In this document: positions 16,518 through 25,129 of the stretch, one piece after another | Layout of the letters: each line of letters opens with the position of its first letter | How positions within the stretch are numbered: position 1 is the first letter of the stretch | NCBI GenBank assembly: GCA_902798915.1 | Contig: CADBYM010000002.1 | Span: 62,001-126,000 of the forward strand | Length of the DNA stretch: 64,000 nucleotides | Reading direction: 5' to 3' | Origin: an uncultured Coriobacteriaceae bacterium | GTDB taxonomy: Bacteria; Actinomycetota; Coriobacteriia; Coriobacteriales; Atopobiaceae | Notes under the pieces: model-generated | Database searches by the model: none | What the model saw: only the letters and a program-made list of their open reading frames with translations | Told to the model about the DNA's origin: nothing | Program-made: the position numbers and the translations under genes

Positions 16518-18728
16518 CTACCATACCGATACGCGCTCGGCCGGATCGAGCCACATGCCATCGCCCTTCGTCACATCGTATGTGTCGAAGAACTCGTCTA
16601 GCTCGCGCACGGGCACGTTGACGCGATCCCTATCGAGCGGATGGGTGTCGTTGGCGAGCAGATCCGTTGCGTCGGCAAGGCTCATGACGCTCACCCAGCT
16701 CTTTGCGTAGGCGCGGAAGAACGCATCATAGTCAAAGGAAGGTCGCTCGCCCGCCACCAACATCGTCACCTTGAGGCCGCCCATGTCGGCAATCGCCTCT
16801 CCGCTCACCTCTGCGCCGTCGTAGCAACCGCTGCCGATGGGGTCGATGGCACCGAAGCACTTCTGCACGCGTTCGACACGGTCTTGGAACGCCTTCAGAT
16901 CCCCACTCGTCCACCATTGCTCGTATCCGCCGTTCTTGTCGAAGTACGCGCCTTGGTCATCGAACGCATGACTTATCTCGTGCCCGACGGTGGTACCCAA
17001 GCCCGCAAGCCGCTCCTCGTACGAACCATCCTCTGGCCAGTAGGCCCCGCCCAAGATCCCCATGCCAACGATCACCGAATTCGTGGCCTGGTCATAGCGG
17101 GCGTTAACGTCCATGCAGTCGTACCAGTACTCCCCCTCGTCGGGATGATGCAGCAGGTAGAGTTCCTGCTCGAGGTCATTGGCCGCAACCCGACGCGTCT
17201 CGGAGAAGAGCGTGCCACCCTCGGCGCGCGAGCGGACCTCAAGCCCTGCGGTGTTGGGCCACGCCTTGGGATGCCCCACTTTGACACGCAACGCACGGAG
17301 TTTCTCGATAGCTGCCGTGCGCGTCTTCTGCGAGATCCAGTCTTCTCTTGCCAGCATCTTCTCGTAGTGCTCAAGGTACGAGCGCACCATGGCCTCCACG
17401 TCGCGTGACGTCTGCTCGTCGTAAAAATGCTGGGCATAGACCTTGGCGTAACTCGTGGGAGCAGCCTCGCGCGCAAAGGAACACGCGTCTCGTCGTTCCC
17501 AGAGTGCCAGCTGCTCATCCGTGGCCTCGTCGTAGTTGACCTCGTCCGAACCGTCGCTCCCCTCAGCCGCCGCCTCACGCAGCTCGTCCGAGATGTATCG
17601 GTCGCCGTCGGCAACCTGCGCCGCGTCGTACACGTCAGAGTCCAGGAGCATCGAGCTTTCCAATGCGATGCTCACGAGTGCGTGAGAAACAAAGAGGTCG
17701 AGGTTCTCCTCGACATACAGCGTATTCATCGCATCGAGCCATGAGGAGCCATCGATCTCGTATGCAGCGGCATCGGCATATCCATAGGCGTCAATGATGC
17801 GATCGAGCGGAAATCCCCCTTTGCAGCGCGCCTTGAGCTCCGCATGCGTCAACGATTCGGTGTCGAGAACGAACGCGGCGGCGTCCTCGCCAGTGGACTT
17901 CTCTTCCAAGGCCGACTCGATGTGGTCTTCCAACAACGCAGCATCGAAGGCGATATCCTTCGCATCCCTCTTCGAAAAGCCCAGGCTTCGCAATACCAGG
18001 TATGCCTCGTCCACGTTCGTCGCGGCATCGCGCAACTCCTGAAGCTGATAGACATCCACCTCACCGCCCGTGTACACGGCAGAGTCGCTCCAGCAGAAAG
18101 CCGCCAGATTATACTCCGGCGCATAGGCCTTCACCGCATACGAGCCCGCAGCCTCTCCATCCACCTCGTTGTACGCCGAAAGCACAAACAGCGAGATGCC
18201 CCGCGCAGTAAAACTCGTACTTTCCATGTCCGCATGCCATGCCATCGAGAGACGCGCGTCGTCCGAGCAATACCAGTCTGTCAACTCGTCAAGCGTGTGA
18301 ATGTCGCTCAGGCGGTCGAGAATCGCTTCGACCGGCTCGATGCCGTCCTTGTCGCGCGCATCCCAGTCTGCATAAAGCTGGTACAAGGTACGCAGGCAGG
18401 CAAGGTCATGCGTCACGTGGTCGTTGGCCGCACCACCCGCCTTCTTCTCGTCAGTAGCGATGAGCTCCGCCATCTGGTCCGCAATCTGATTCTCGCGCTC
18501 CTCATAGGGCGAAGCCGGACCAAACGGATCTGCGTTGTAGGCGAGAATCGCATCGCGGTTGACGGCCGCAAAGAAGTCGTCCTCCAGACGGATGGCATCG
18601 TCGTCCGCGAGTCGCCCCCGCACGAACCAGTCCTTCCACGGCGTGCCCGCAGGCTTGCCGAACGCGGACGTCGGCAGTGCGCCGACCACCAGCACCACGC
18701 TCACACAAAATGCGATGAACCGCTCCAT
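16518..18728 (-). CDS. M13-family zinc metallopeptidase (neprilysin/PepO-like), secreted or membrane-anchored
   Basis: This 736-residue protein has the gluzincin zinc site HEISH (583-587) and the second motif GEAIADMGG with Glu644 and Asp648, the hallmarks of M13 peptidases, which cleave oligopeptides. The length fits the family (about 650-750). Residues 1-24 form a signal peptide or signal anchor (hydrophobic run ending GALPTSAFG), unlike cytosolic PepO of lactic acid bacteria. It therefore acts outside the membrane, on peptides or surface proteins. The ATG at 18728 is preferred: it begins the signal peptide and has an AAGG-type site; an in-frame start 14 codons earlier is possible. The gene is convergent with the GH3 gene, 15 bases apart. 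Confidence 0.9.
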   Translation of the reverse strand: MERFIAFCVSVVLVVGALPTSAFGKPAGTPWKDWFVRGRLADDDAIRLEDDFFAAVNRDAILAYNADPFGPASPYEERENQIADQMAELIATDEKKAGGAANDHVTHDLACLRTLYQLYADWDARDKDGIEPVEAILDRLSDIHTLDELTDWYCSDDARLSMAWHADMESTSFTARGISLFVLSAYNEVDGEAAGSYAVKAYAPEYNLAAFCWSDSAVYTGGEVDVYQLQELRDAATNVDEAYLVLRSLGFSKRDAKDIAFDAALLEDHIESALEEKSTGEDAAAFVLDTESLTHAELKARCKGGFPLDRIIDAYGYADAAAYEIDGSSWLDAMNTLYVEENLDLFVSHALVSIALESSMLLDSDVYDAAQVADGDRYISDELREAAAEGSDGSDEVNYDEATDEQLALWERRDACSFAREAAPTSYAKVYAQHFYDEQTSRDVEAMVRSYLEHYEKMLAREDWISQKTRTAAIEKLRALRVKVGHPKAWPNTAGLEVRSRAEGGTLFSETRRVAANDLEQELYLLHHPDEGEYWYDCMDVNARYDQATNSVIVGMGILGGAYWPEDGSYEERLAGLGTTVGHEISHAFDDQGAYFDKNGGYEQWWTSGDLKAFQDRVERVQKCFGAIDPIGSGCYDGAEVSGEAIADMGGLKVTMLVAGERPSFDYDAFFRAYAKSWVSVMSLADATDLLANDTHPLDRDRVNVPVRELDEFFDTYDVTKGDGMWLDPAERVSVW

Positions 18729-18834
18729 GATCCGCCTTCCCACGCCAGCCACCCCGGCATCCTTGCACAAGCATACCCCACCGTAGACGACCTCGTCCGC
18801 TTACCCGACACGCCGTGATGGGGCAGCCAGACGC

Positions 18835-20706
18835 TCACCGACGGCGTGGCTTGCGTTCCTCAGGTCGGACGAGGCACTTCTTGCCGTAGCCGATGAGGTC
18901 CGTGCGGTGCGCGCGGCGCAGGGCTTCCATGACGAGCTTGCGATTCTTTGGGTCACGATACTGGATCAGCGCACGCTGCAGGGCCTTCTCGTGCGGGTCG
19001 GTCGGACAGTACACCGGCTGCATGGTGCGCGGGTCGAGCCCTGTGTAGTAGATGCAGGTCGAAACCGTCGACGGGGTGGGATAGAAGTCGCTCACCTGCT
19101 CGGGATTGTAGCCGAGGTCCCGACAGAACTCCGCAAGTCGCACGGCCTCCGTCAGCGTCGACCCGGGATGCGAACTCATGAGGTAGGGCACGACATACTG
19201 TTCCTTGCCCGCTTCCCGCGAGGCCCGCTCGAACTCACGGCAGAAGCGCTGGTACACCTCGTTGGACGGCTTTCCCATGACGCGCAGCACCTTGTTCGAG
19301 ACGTGCTCGGGCGCCAGACGAAGCTGCCCGGACGTGTGGTACGCGGCGAGTTCGCGAATGAAGGTGTGATCCTCGTCGAGCAGGGCGTAGTCGAAGCGAA
19401 TGCCGCTGCGCACGAAGACCTTCTTGACCCCCGGCAGCGCACGCAGCTTGCGCAGCAGTCGTACATAGGCCGCATGCGTCACGGTGAGGTGTTTGCAGGG
19501 CTCAGGCGAGAGGCACCTGCGGCCAAGGCATGCCCCGCGCGACAGCTGCTGCTGGCACGCGGGCACGCGGAAGTTCGCCGTCGGCCCGCCCACGTCATGA
19601 ATGTAGCCTTTGAATTCGGGGTCGCGCGTCATCGCCTCCGCCTCGGCGAGCAGCGACTCGTCGCTCCTCGACTGGATGATGCGCCCCTGGTGGAAGTTCA
19701 GCGCGCAGAACGCGCACTCGCCCAGGCAGCCCCGGTTGCTCGCAAGCGAGAACTTGACCTCCTTGAGCGCGGGGATTCCCCCGGCAACCTCGTAGGTGGG
19801 ATGATACGCCCGGGCGTACGGTAGCTCATACACGGCATCGAGCTCGGAGGTGGTGAGCGGCTCGGACGGCGGGTTCTGAATCACGTACACGCCATGAGGA
19901 TACTCCTCCACCAAGGGGTGCGAAAGGTACGGGTTGAGGCCGCGCACCTGCATGCCAAAGCTTTGCGCGTAGGCACGCTTGTCGACCTGCAGCTCCTCCC
20001 ACGTGGGGAGCACCACGGGTCGGTCGCACTGCTCGGTCGTGCGCGCGCGATACACCGTGCCCGGGATGAACGTCAGGTCGCCCACCTCGAGCCCCGCGTC
20101 GAGTGCCTCGGCAATCGCCACGATGGAGCGCTCCCCCATGCCGTAGCCGATCAGGTCGGCACCGGAGTCAAGCAGGATGGAACGCCTGAGCTTGTCGTCC
20201 CAGTAGTCGTAGTGGGCGAGCCGACGCAGCGAGGCCTCGATTCCGCCCAGCACGATGGGCACGCGCTTGTACGTACGACGGATGAGGTTGCCATACACGA
20301 CGCACGCGTGGTCGGGACGCAGGCCCATCTTCCCGCCCGGAGAGTACGCGTCGTGCTCGCGCCGCCGCTTGGCAACCGTGTAGTGGTTCACCATCGAGTC
20401 CATGTTGCCCGACGAGACCAAGAATGCCAGACGCGGCTCTCCGAGCACCGTCACGCTCGCCGGGTCGCGCCAGTCTGGCTGGCTGATGATTCCCACCTTG
20501 AAGCCATGCGCCTCGAGTACGCGGCTGATGATGGCCACGCCAAACGAAGGGTGGTCCACGTAGGCATCACCGCACACGTAGACGAAGTCACACTGGTCCC
20601 AGCCGCGCCGCTCCATGGCAGCGCGCGTCATGGGCAGGAACTCGTCCTCGCGCACCTCTCGGCCCTGCGGCCACGGCGTCCTGTGTTGTTTGCCACGTCG
20701 TGCCAT
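18835..20706 (-). CDS. YgiQ-family radical SAM protein
   Basis: This 623-residue protein has the YgiQ layout: an N-terminal part with DFVYVCGDAYVDHPSFG, then the radical SAM cluster motif NRGCLGECAFC with Cys327, Cys331 and Cys334 (C-x3-C-x2-C), and the C-terminal region with SDFYPTPSTVSTCIYYTG. The three Cys ligate a [4Fe-4S] cluster that cleaves S-adenosylmethionine. The family's biological substrate is not firmly known. The extra conserved cysteines after the core (GACLGRRCLSPEPCKHL) are typical of this family. AAGGAG lies eight bases before the ATG. The start is 42 bases after the stop of the nuclease gene, so the two probably form an operon. Confidence 0.92.
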   Translation of the reverse strand: MARRGKQHRTPWPQGREVREDEFLPMTRAAMERRGWDQCDFVYVCGDAYVDHPSFGVAIISRVLEAHGFKVGIISQPDWRDPASVTVLGEPRLAFLVSSGNMDSMVNHYTVAKRRREHDAYSPGGKMGLRPDHACVVYGNLIRRTYKRVPIVLGGIEASLRRLAHYDYWDDKLRRSILLDSGADLIGYGMGERSIVAIAEALDAGLEVGDLTFIPGTVYRARTTEQCDRPVVLPTWEELQVDKRAYAQSFGMQVRGLNPYLSHPLVEEYPHGVYVIQNPPSEPLTTSELDAVYELPYARAYHPTYEVAGGIPALKEVKFSLASNRGCLGECAFCALNFHQGRIIQSRSDESLLAEAEAMTRDPEFKGYIHDVGGPTANFRVPACQQQLSRGACLGRRCLSPEPCKHLTVTHAAYVRLLRKLRALPGVKKVFVRSGIRFDYALLDEDHTFIRELAAYHTSGQLRLAPEHVSNKVLRVMGKPSNEVYQRFCREFERASREAGKEQYVVPYLMSSHPGSTLTEAVRLAEFCRDLGYNPEQVSDFYPTPSTVSTCIYYTGLDPRTMQPVYCPTDPHEKALQRALIQYRDPKNRKLVMEALRRAHRTDLIGYGKKCLVRPEERKPRRR

Positions 20707-20747
20707 GTGGTCATCTCCTTGCTCGCGGCGACCGAACCCACGTCCAC

Positions 20748-21548
20748 TCACGGCAGATCCTCCTCGCCCCAGAACTCACCCGTCGCGTAGTCGATGGCGT
20801 ATCCCTTCGCTGCGTTGAAGACAAGCACCTCCATGTCGAGCGCGCCATCCGACGAGCGCACGTCCACCACCACATTCCTGCAGACAAGTTCATCCCCTCG
20901 GTACAGCGGACGCGCTGCATACAGCACGCTACCCCGAGGATGCTCCTCGAGCCAGTCGCGCGCGAGGGACTCGGCATAGGCCATGCCGCCTTCGATGCCA
21001 TTCACGTTGGCACCCACGTTCTGCATGCGCGTTCCGCAAACGAGGTTCTCGATGACCTCCTCGCCTCCCAGCGACTTGGCCAGCAGATGCGATCGGTTCC
21101 AGAAGTAGCCGTGGTACGCATCGCCGTTCGGCAGCTCGATTTCCACCTCGGCGTTTTCTCCCCAGCCAGATGGCAGGAGGTTGTTCATGGGCTCGCGTTC
21201 GCGACTGCGCCCCACCTCCATGAGGGCATGGTCCACGCAGGCAACCACCCGTCCCGCACGACCGAGTGCATCGAGCGGCGAATAGACGACCTCCCCCGCC
21301 CCCGGAGTCTCGTCGAAGTGCGCTGGCCCCACGACCTTGTAGTAGTTGGGCGCGTCCGCCTCGTCCCAGTCGAACGTAACTTCGCGCGCATCCGCCACCT
21401 CGCGCGCCGCGGCCGCACCTGTCACGCGCGACACGATAAGCCAAGCCGAAGCGGCACACAGCAGCACGCACAGGAGCGCAAGCGGCCATACGGCCCGACC
21501 GCGCACGCCTCTCCGGTAGTTGTTGCTGATGTACGTTCTTCTGCTCAT
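20748..21548 (-). CDS. membrane-anchored DNA/RNA non-specific endonuclease (EndA-like)
   Basis: This 266-residue protein has an N-terminal basic segment and one membrane helix (about 19-41), then an outer nuclease domain. The NRSHLLAKS motif (151-159), with His154 as catalytic base, is the form of the DRGH motif found in EndA/NucA-like beta-beta-alpha-metal nucleases. GTRMQNVGANVNGIEGGMAYAE supplies the following Asn-rich helix. Such enzymes degrade extracellular DNA or process incoming DNA during competence. It sits upstream of the YgiQ gene on the same strand, and divergent from the zinc-ribbon gene 85 bases away. Whether it serves competence, nutrition or neutrophil-trap escape cannot be told here. 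Confidence 0.85.
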   Translation of the reverse strand: MSRRTYISNNYRRGVRGRAVWPLALLCVLLCAASAWLIVSRVTGAAAAREVADAREVTFDWDEADAPNYYKVVGPAHFDETPGAGEVVYSPLDALGRAGRVVACVDHALMEVGRSREREPMNNLLPSGWGENAEVEIELPNGDAYHGYFWNRSHLLAKSLGGEEVIENLVCGTRMQNVGANVNGIEGGMAYAESLARDWLEEHPRGSVLYAARPLYRGDELVCRNVVVDVRSSDGALDMEVLVFNAAKGYAIDYATGEFWGEEDLP

Positions 21549-21633
21549 GGTTACAGCCTACCAAAGATGTGCCGTTCGCGCCTTGGCCGGTCCATGTGCT
21601 ACGATGGAGCGACCCTGCAACGAGGAGAGATTC

Positions 21634-22374
21634 ATGTTGTTGTGCCCAGTCTGCAAGAAGGCACTGCCCAGCGGCGCGCGATTCTGTGACGCATGCGGGA
21701 CGCCCCTCTCCAAGGCACAACACCAGTCGCGGCAAGTTGTCGCCCCAAAGCCGGTGCCCGTGCGAACACGAGAAGACATGCGGCACGAGGGACCACCGCG
21801 AGGCCTTGTGGTCGGTGCCATAGCGCTGGTGAGCATCACGGCGGCAATCGTTGTGGCCCTTCGTCTGCAGCCACAGAACCCGCCCACAAGGACAGCCGCG
21901 AAGGCGACCGAATCCACACCGCAAGAGTCCGTGGAAACGAACGCAAACGAGCGGGCTTCGGAACAACCCGCACCAGAGGCCACCCCGTCGGCACCTTCCG
22001 TCGAGGAGACGTCCGCGGCACCCGCGCCACAAAACCCCGAGGCAGTAATAGGCTCGCTCGACGGTTGGTGGGCCGAGATGGGAGGCAACAGTTCCGACGA
22101 GAACGGCGTCCTGCGGTATCGCGGCGTCTGGCACGTGGAGAACGGCACGGCCCACACCTACGACGGGTATGGCAAGCCCCTGGGAGACATCGCCATCCGT
22201 CCCGAGCACGTCGAGCGTCGTGAGCTGCTCGACGGACCCGGTTGGTACTTCCACGACCTCGGTGCATTCAAACCCGACGACCGCACCGACGTCTTGTGGC
22301 GCGTCAATGCCGACGGCTCCGATTACAGCGGAACAAGCTCGCATGGTCGGCTCGACGCCGCACCAATCTGGTAG
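21634..22374 (+). CDS. zinc-ribbon membrane protein with unknown outer domain
   Basis: This 246-residue protein begins with a zinc ribbon: Cys4-x2-Cys7 and Cys18-x2-Cys21 (CPVC...CDAC). A single membrane helix follows at about 57-78, then a low-complexity Pro/Ala/Glu/Thr linker (about 82-140) and a C-terminal domain of about 100 residues rich in Gly, Trp and Asp (GSLDGWWAEMGGN... to the end). I do not recognise the last domain. The topology would place the zinc ribbon inside and the Trp-rich domain outside. GAGGAGA precedes the ATG by five bases. It is convergent with the UvrA-like gene (nine bases apart) and forms no evident operon. Confidence 0.75.
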   Translation: MLLCPVCKKALPSGARFCDACGTPLSKAQHQSRQVVAPKPVPVRTREDMRHEGPPRGLVVGAIALVSITAAIVVALRLQPQNPPTRTAAKATESTPQESVETNANERASEQPAPEATPSAPSVEETSAAPAPQNPEAVIGSLDGWWAEMGGNSSDENGVLRYRGVWHVENGTAHTYDGYGKPLGDIAIRPEHVERRELLDGPGWYFHDLGAFKPDDRTDVLWRVNADGSDYSGTSSHGRLDAAPIW

Positions 22375-22383
22375 GCACGTTCG

Positions 22384-24906
22384 TCACAGGTCGCACGGCC
22401 GAAGGTAGCGCCCTGTAACGCTCTGCTCGCAGGCGGCAACCTCCTCCGGCGTACCCGCGCACACGATGCGGCCGCCCGCATTGCCACCGCCAGGGCCCAT
22501 GTCCACAATCCAGTCCGCGTTCGCGATAACGTCCAGATCGTGCTCGATGACCACGACCGTAGCCCCCGCCTGCACGAGACGCTCAAGCACACCCAAGAGC
22601 ACCTCGACGTCGAGTGGATGCAAACCGATGGTCGGCTCGTCAAAGACGAAGAGCGCATCCCCCTGCCTGCGACCCATCTCGCTCGCGAGCTTCAAGCGCT
22701 GAGCCTCGCCACCACTCAGCGCCGGCGTCGCCTCGCCCAGCGTGAGGTAACCAAGCCCCAAGCCAGCAAGCGTCGTCAATTTGTCGTGCGCCTTGCGCAG
22801 ACCACGCGTTGCGTCAAGCGCCTCGTCCACCGTCATCGCCATGAGGTCGGGAAGCGAGAATCCCGGGCCACTCGAGCCTCGGCCCGGAGCCCGAAGTACC
22901 TCGTATGCCTCGCGTCCGTATCGAGACCCGCGACAGTCGGGGCACACGACGTCCACGTCGGGCAAGAACTGCACGTCGAGCGATATGGATCCCGTGCCAT
23001 CGCACCGCGGGCACCGCAGCGATCCGGTATTGTACGAGAAGGCCCCCATGCGCAGGCCACGCTCCTTGGCAACCGGAGTCGCCGCATAGGCACGGCGCAA
23101 GTCATCGAGCACACCCGAGTACGTGGCTACCGTGGAGCGGACATTCGCGCCGATGGGCGTAGAGTCGATGAGGTTGACACGTCTGACGCCCTCGGCATCG
23201 ACGCCTCGAACGTGCGCGGGCATCTGGGGCGCATCCTGGCCGGGAGCGGGCGTGAGCGCGCGCAATGCCGGAACGAGCCCTTCCAGCACCAGCGTCGTCT
23301 TGCCCGATCCCGAGACGCCCGTCACGCAGGTAAGACGACCGCGCGGGAAACGCGCCACGAGCGGACGCACCGTGTGGATGGCGCCGCACTCGATGCGTAT
23401 CTCGCCTTGGTCAAACACCTGGTCAGTCGCACAGCGCTGCCTTGCCCGAACCTGTCGCGCCCCGCTCAGAAAGCCGCCTATGCGCGACGCGGAATTACCC
23501 TCGACCTCAGCCACGCTTCCTTGACACACGATGCGCCCGCCCTCGGCACCGGAGGCGGGACCGACCTCGACGAGGTAATCCGCCGCACGCAGCACCTGTA
23601 CGTCGTGGTCGACCACCACGACGGAGTTGCCGTCCTCCACGAGGTCGTCCATCACGTGCAAAAGGCCATCGACATTGGAGGGATGCAGGCCGATGGATGG
23701 TTCGTCCAGCACGTAGAGCACCCCGGTCGTGCGGTTGCGCACGGCGCGGCTCAGCTGCGCGCGCTGTCGCTCGCCCGTCGAGAGGGTCGAGCTTGCGCGA
23801 TCGAGCGAGAGATACCCCAGGCCTAGCTCGCGGAGCCGCTCCATCGGCTCGGCCATGTTGTCCACGATGGTGCGTGCCATGGGGCGCATGTCCCCCGGAA
23901 GCGAGTCCGGCACTTCCCGCACCCATTCTGCGAGGTCATCCAGGGTCATTGCGGTAGCCATGGCGAGGTTGATGCCCCGCACGAGCGGCGCCCGAGCCGC
24001 ATCCGAGAGGCGCGTGCCACCACAGGCCGGGCACGGTGCCTCCACAAGGTAGCGGGCAACACGCCGTAGACCCTTCTCGTCCTTGACCTTGGCCAAGGCA
24101 TTCTCGACGGAGTGGACCGCGCTGTAGTAGGTGAAGTCCATCTCTCCTGCCGTGCCGGTCTTCTCGTTGTGATACAGCAGGTGGTACTTGTCCGGCGCAC
24201 CGTGCAGCACGAACTCCTTCTCGTCGTCCGAGAGGTCGCGATAAGGCACATCGGTGCGCACACCCGCCTGCCGCGCGATGTCCTTCATCAACGACCACAT
24301 GAGGTGGCCCCACGGCATGACCGCCCCCTCGTCAATGGTCTTGCTCGGGTCCGGAACGAGCGTCGACTCATCAATGCGCCGCACGGTGCCCGTCCCCGCG
24401 CATTCCGGACACGCGCCGTCAGAGTTGAAGGCAAGCATCTCCGCACCGGGGCCCATAAAGGTTGCGCCGCAGGTGGGACACTCGATTTCCTGCTCGAGGG
24501 CCACGTTCATGGTAGGCGGCACGTAGTGGCCGTTGGGACAACGATGACTGCCCAGCCGGCTGAAGAGCAGACGTAGGTGGTTGAGGAGCTCCGTGGACGT
24601 GCCGAACGTCGAGCGCACGCCCGCAATGCCCGGGCGCTGGCGAAGTGCGAGGGCAGCTGGCACGTGCAACACCTCGTCCACGTCGGCTCGGCCGGTCTGG
24701 CTTATGCGACGACGGGTGTACGTAGAGAGCGCATCCATGTAGCGCCGGGAGCCCTCGGCATACAGCACCCCCATCGCCAAGCTTGACTTGCCCGAGCCGC
24801 TCACGCCCGCGATGCCCACGACCTTGCCCAACGGGATGTTCACGTCCACGTCCTTGAGGTTGTGCACGCGTGCGCCACGCACCTCAATCGCTTCCACGTT
24901 TGCCAT
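22384..24906 (-). CDS. UvrA-like ABC ATPase (UvrA2 type)
   Basis: This 840-residue protein has two ABC ATPase modules: Walker A GVSGSGKSS (about 34-42) and GVSGSGKTT (530-538), signature motifs LSTGERQRAQL and LSGGEAQRLKL, and Walker B/D-loop segments VLDEPSIGLHP and VFDEPTIGLHP. Zinc-binding CPTC/CPEC and CPRC/CPDC pairs are present. It is shorter than housekeeping UvrA (about 940-950 residues), as expected for UvrA2-type paralogues that lack the UvrB-binding region. Such paralogues have been linked to drug or DNA-damage tolerance rather than core excision repair. The ATG at 24906 is chosen for GGAGGAGA six bases upstream. The gene stands alone. Confidence 0.9.
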   Translation of the reverse strand: MANVEAIEVRGARVHNLKDVDVNIPLGKVVGIAGVSGSGKSSLAMGVLYAEGSRRYMDALSTYTRRRISQTGRADVDEVLHVPAALALRQRPGIAGVRSTFGTSTELLNHLRLLFSRLGSHRCPNGHYVPPTMNVALEQEIECPTCGATFMGPGAEMLAFNSDGACPECAGTGTVRRIDESTLVPDPSKTIDEGAVMPWGHLMWSLMKDIARQAGVRTDVPYRDLSDDEKEFVLHGAPDKYHLLYHNEKTGTAGEMDFTYYSAVHSVENALAKVKDEKGLRRVARYLVEAPCPACGGTRLSDAARAPLVRGINLAMATAMTLDDLAEWVREVPDSLPGDMRPMARTIVDNMAEPMERLRELGLGYLSLDRASSTLSTGERQRAQLSRAVRNRTTGVLYVLDEPSIGLHPSNVDGLLHVMDDLVEDGNSVVVVDHDVQVLRAADYLVEVGPASGAEGGRIVCQGSVAEVEGNSASRIGGFLSGARQVRARQRCATDQVFDQGEIRIECGAIHTVRPLVARFPRGRLTCVTGVSGSGKTTLVLEGLVPALRALTPAPGQDAPQMPAHVRGVDAEGVRRVNLIDSTPIGANVRSTVATYSGVLDDLRRAYAATPVAKERGLRMGAFSYNTGSLRCPRCDGTGSISLDVQFLPDVDVVCPDCRGSRYGREAYEVLRAPGRGSSGPGFSLPDLMAMTVDEALDATRGLRKAHDKLTTLAGLGLGYLTLGEATPALSGGEAQRLKLASEMGRRQGDALFVFDEPTIGLHPLDVEVLLGVLERLVQAGATVVVIEHDLDVIANADWIVDMGPGGGNAGGRIVCAGTPEEVAACEQSVTGRYLRPCDL

Positions 24907-25079
24907 GACCGTCTCCTCCCTGCCTTTATCGGCGTACCCCCAGTGCGCCTCGCGCCCGCGCCTCTCGCCCGCGCCCGCCCGCGCCCGCCTCAAAACAACG
25001 CATAATGGGCTTTTTTGTTGCAAATCTACGTCAAATGCCCTGTTGGCATATCAATGTTGATGTCATTTTTACTCAATAA

Positions 25080-25104
25080 GTGTCGTTTACACGATGGTAA
25101 CAAT
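25080..25104 (+). repeat. copy A of a short dispersed motif (downstream of AbiEi/DUF559-like gene)
   Basis: The motif GTGTCGTTTACACGATGG followed by TAACAAT matches, with a few changes, two copies near 26.3-26.4 kb. The core GTGT-CGTTT-ACAC is a dyad. The copy sits in an AT-rich island between the UvrA-like gene start and the end of the AbiEi/DUF559-like gene. Confidence 0.55.
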
Positions 25105-25129
25105 TCTAACACCGAACCAAATCACGACT

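Noticed and set aside
24940..25000. CGCGCCCGCC-type short repeats upstream of the UvrA-like gene, considered as a CRISPR or regulatory array
   Set aside because: The units are short, irregular and without spacers of constant length; simple GC-rich low complexity explains them.
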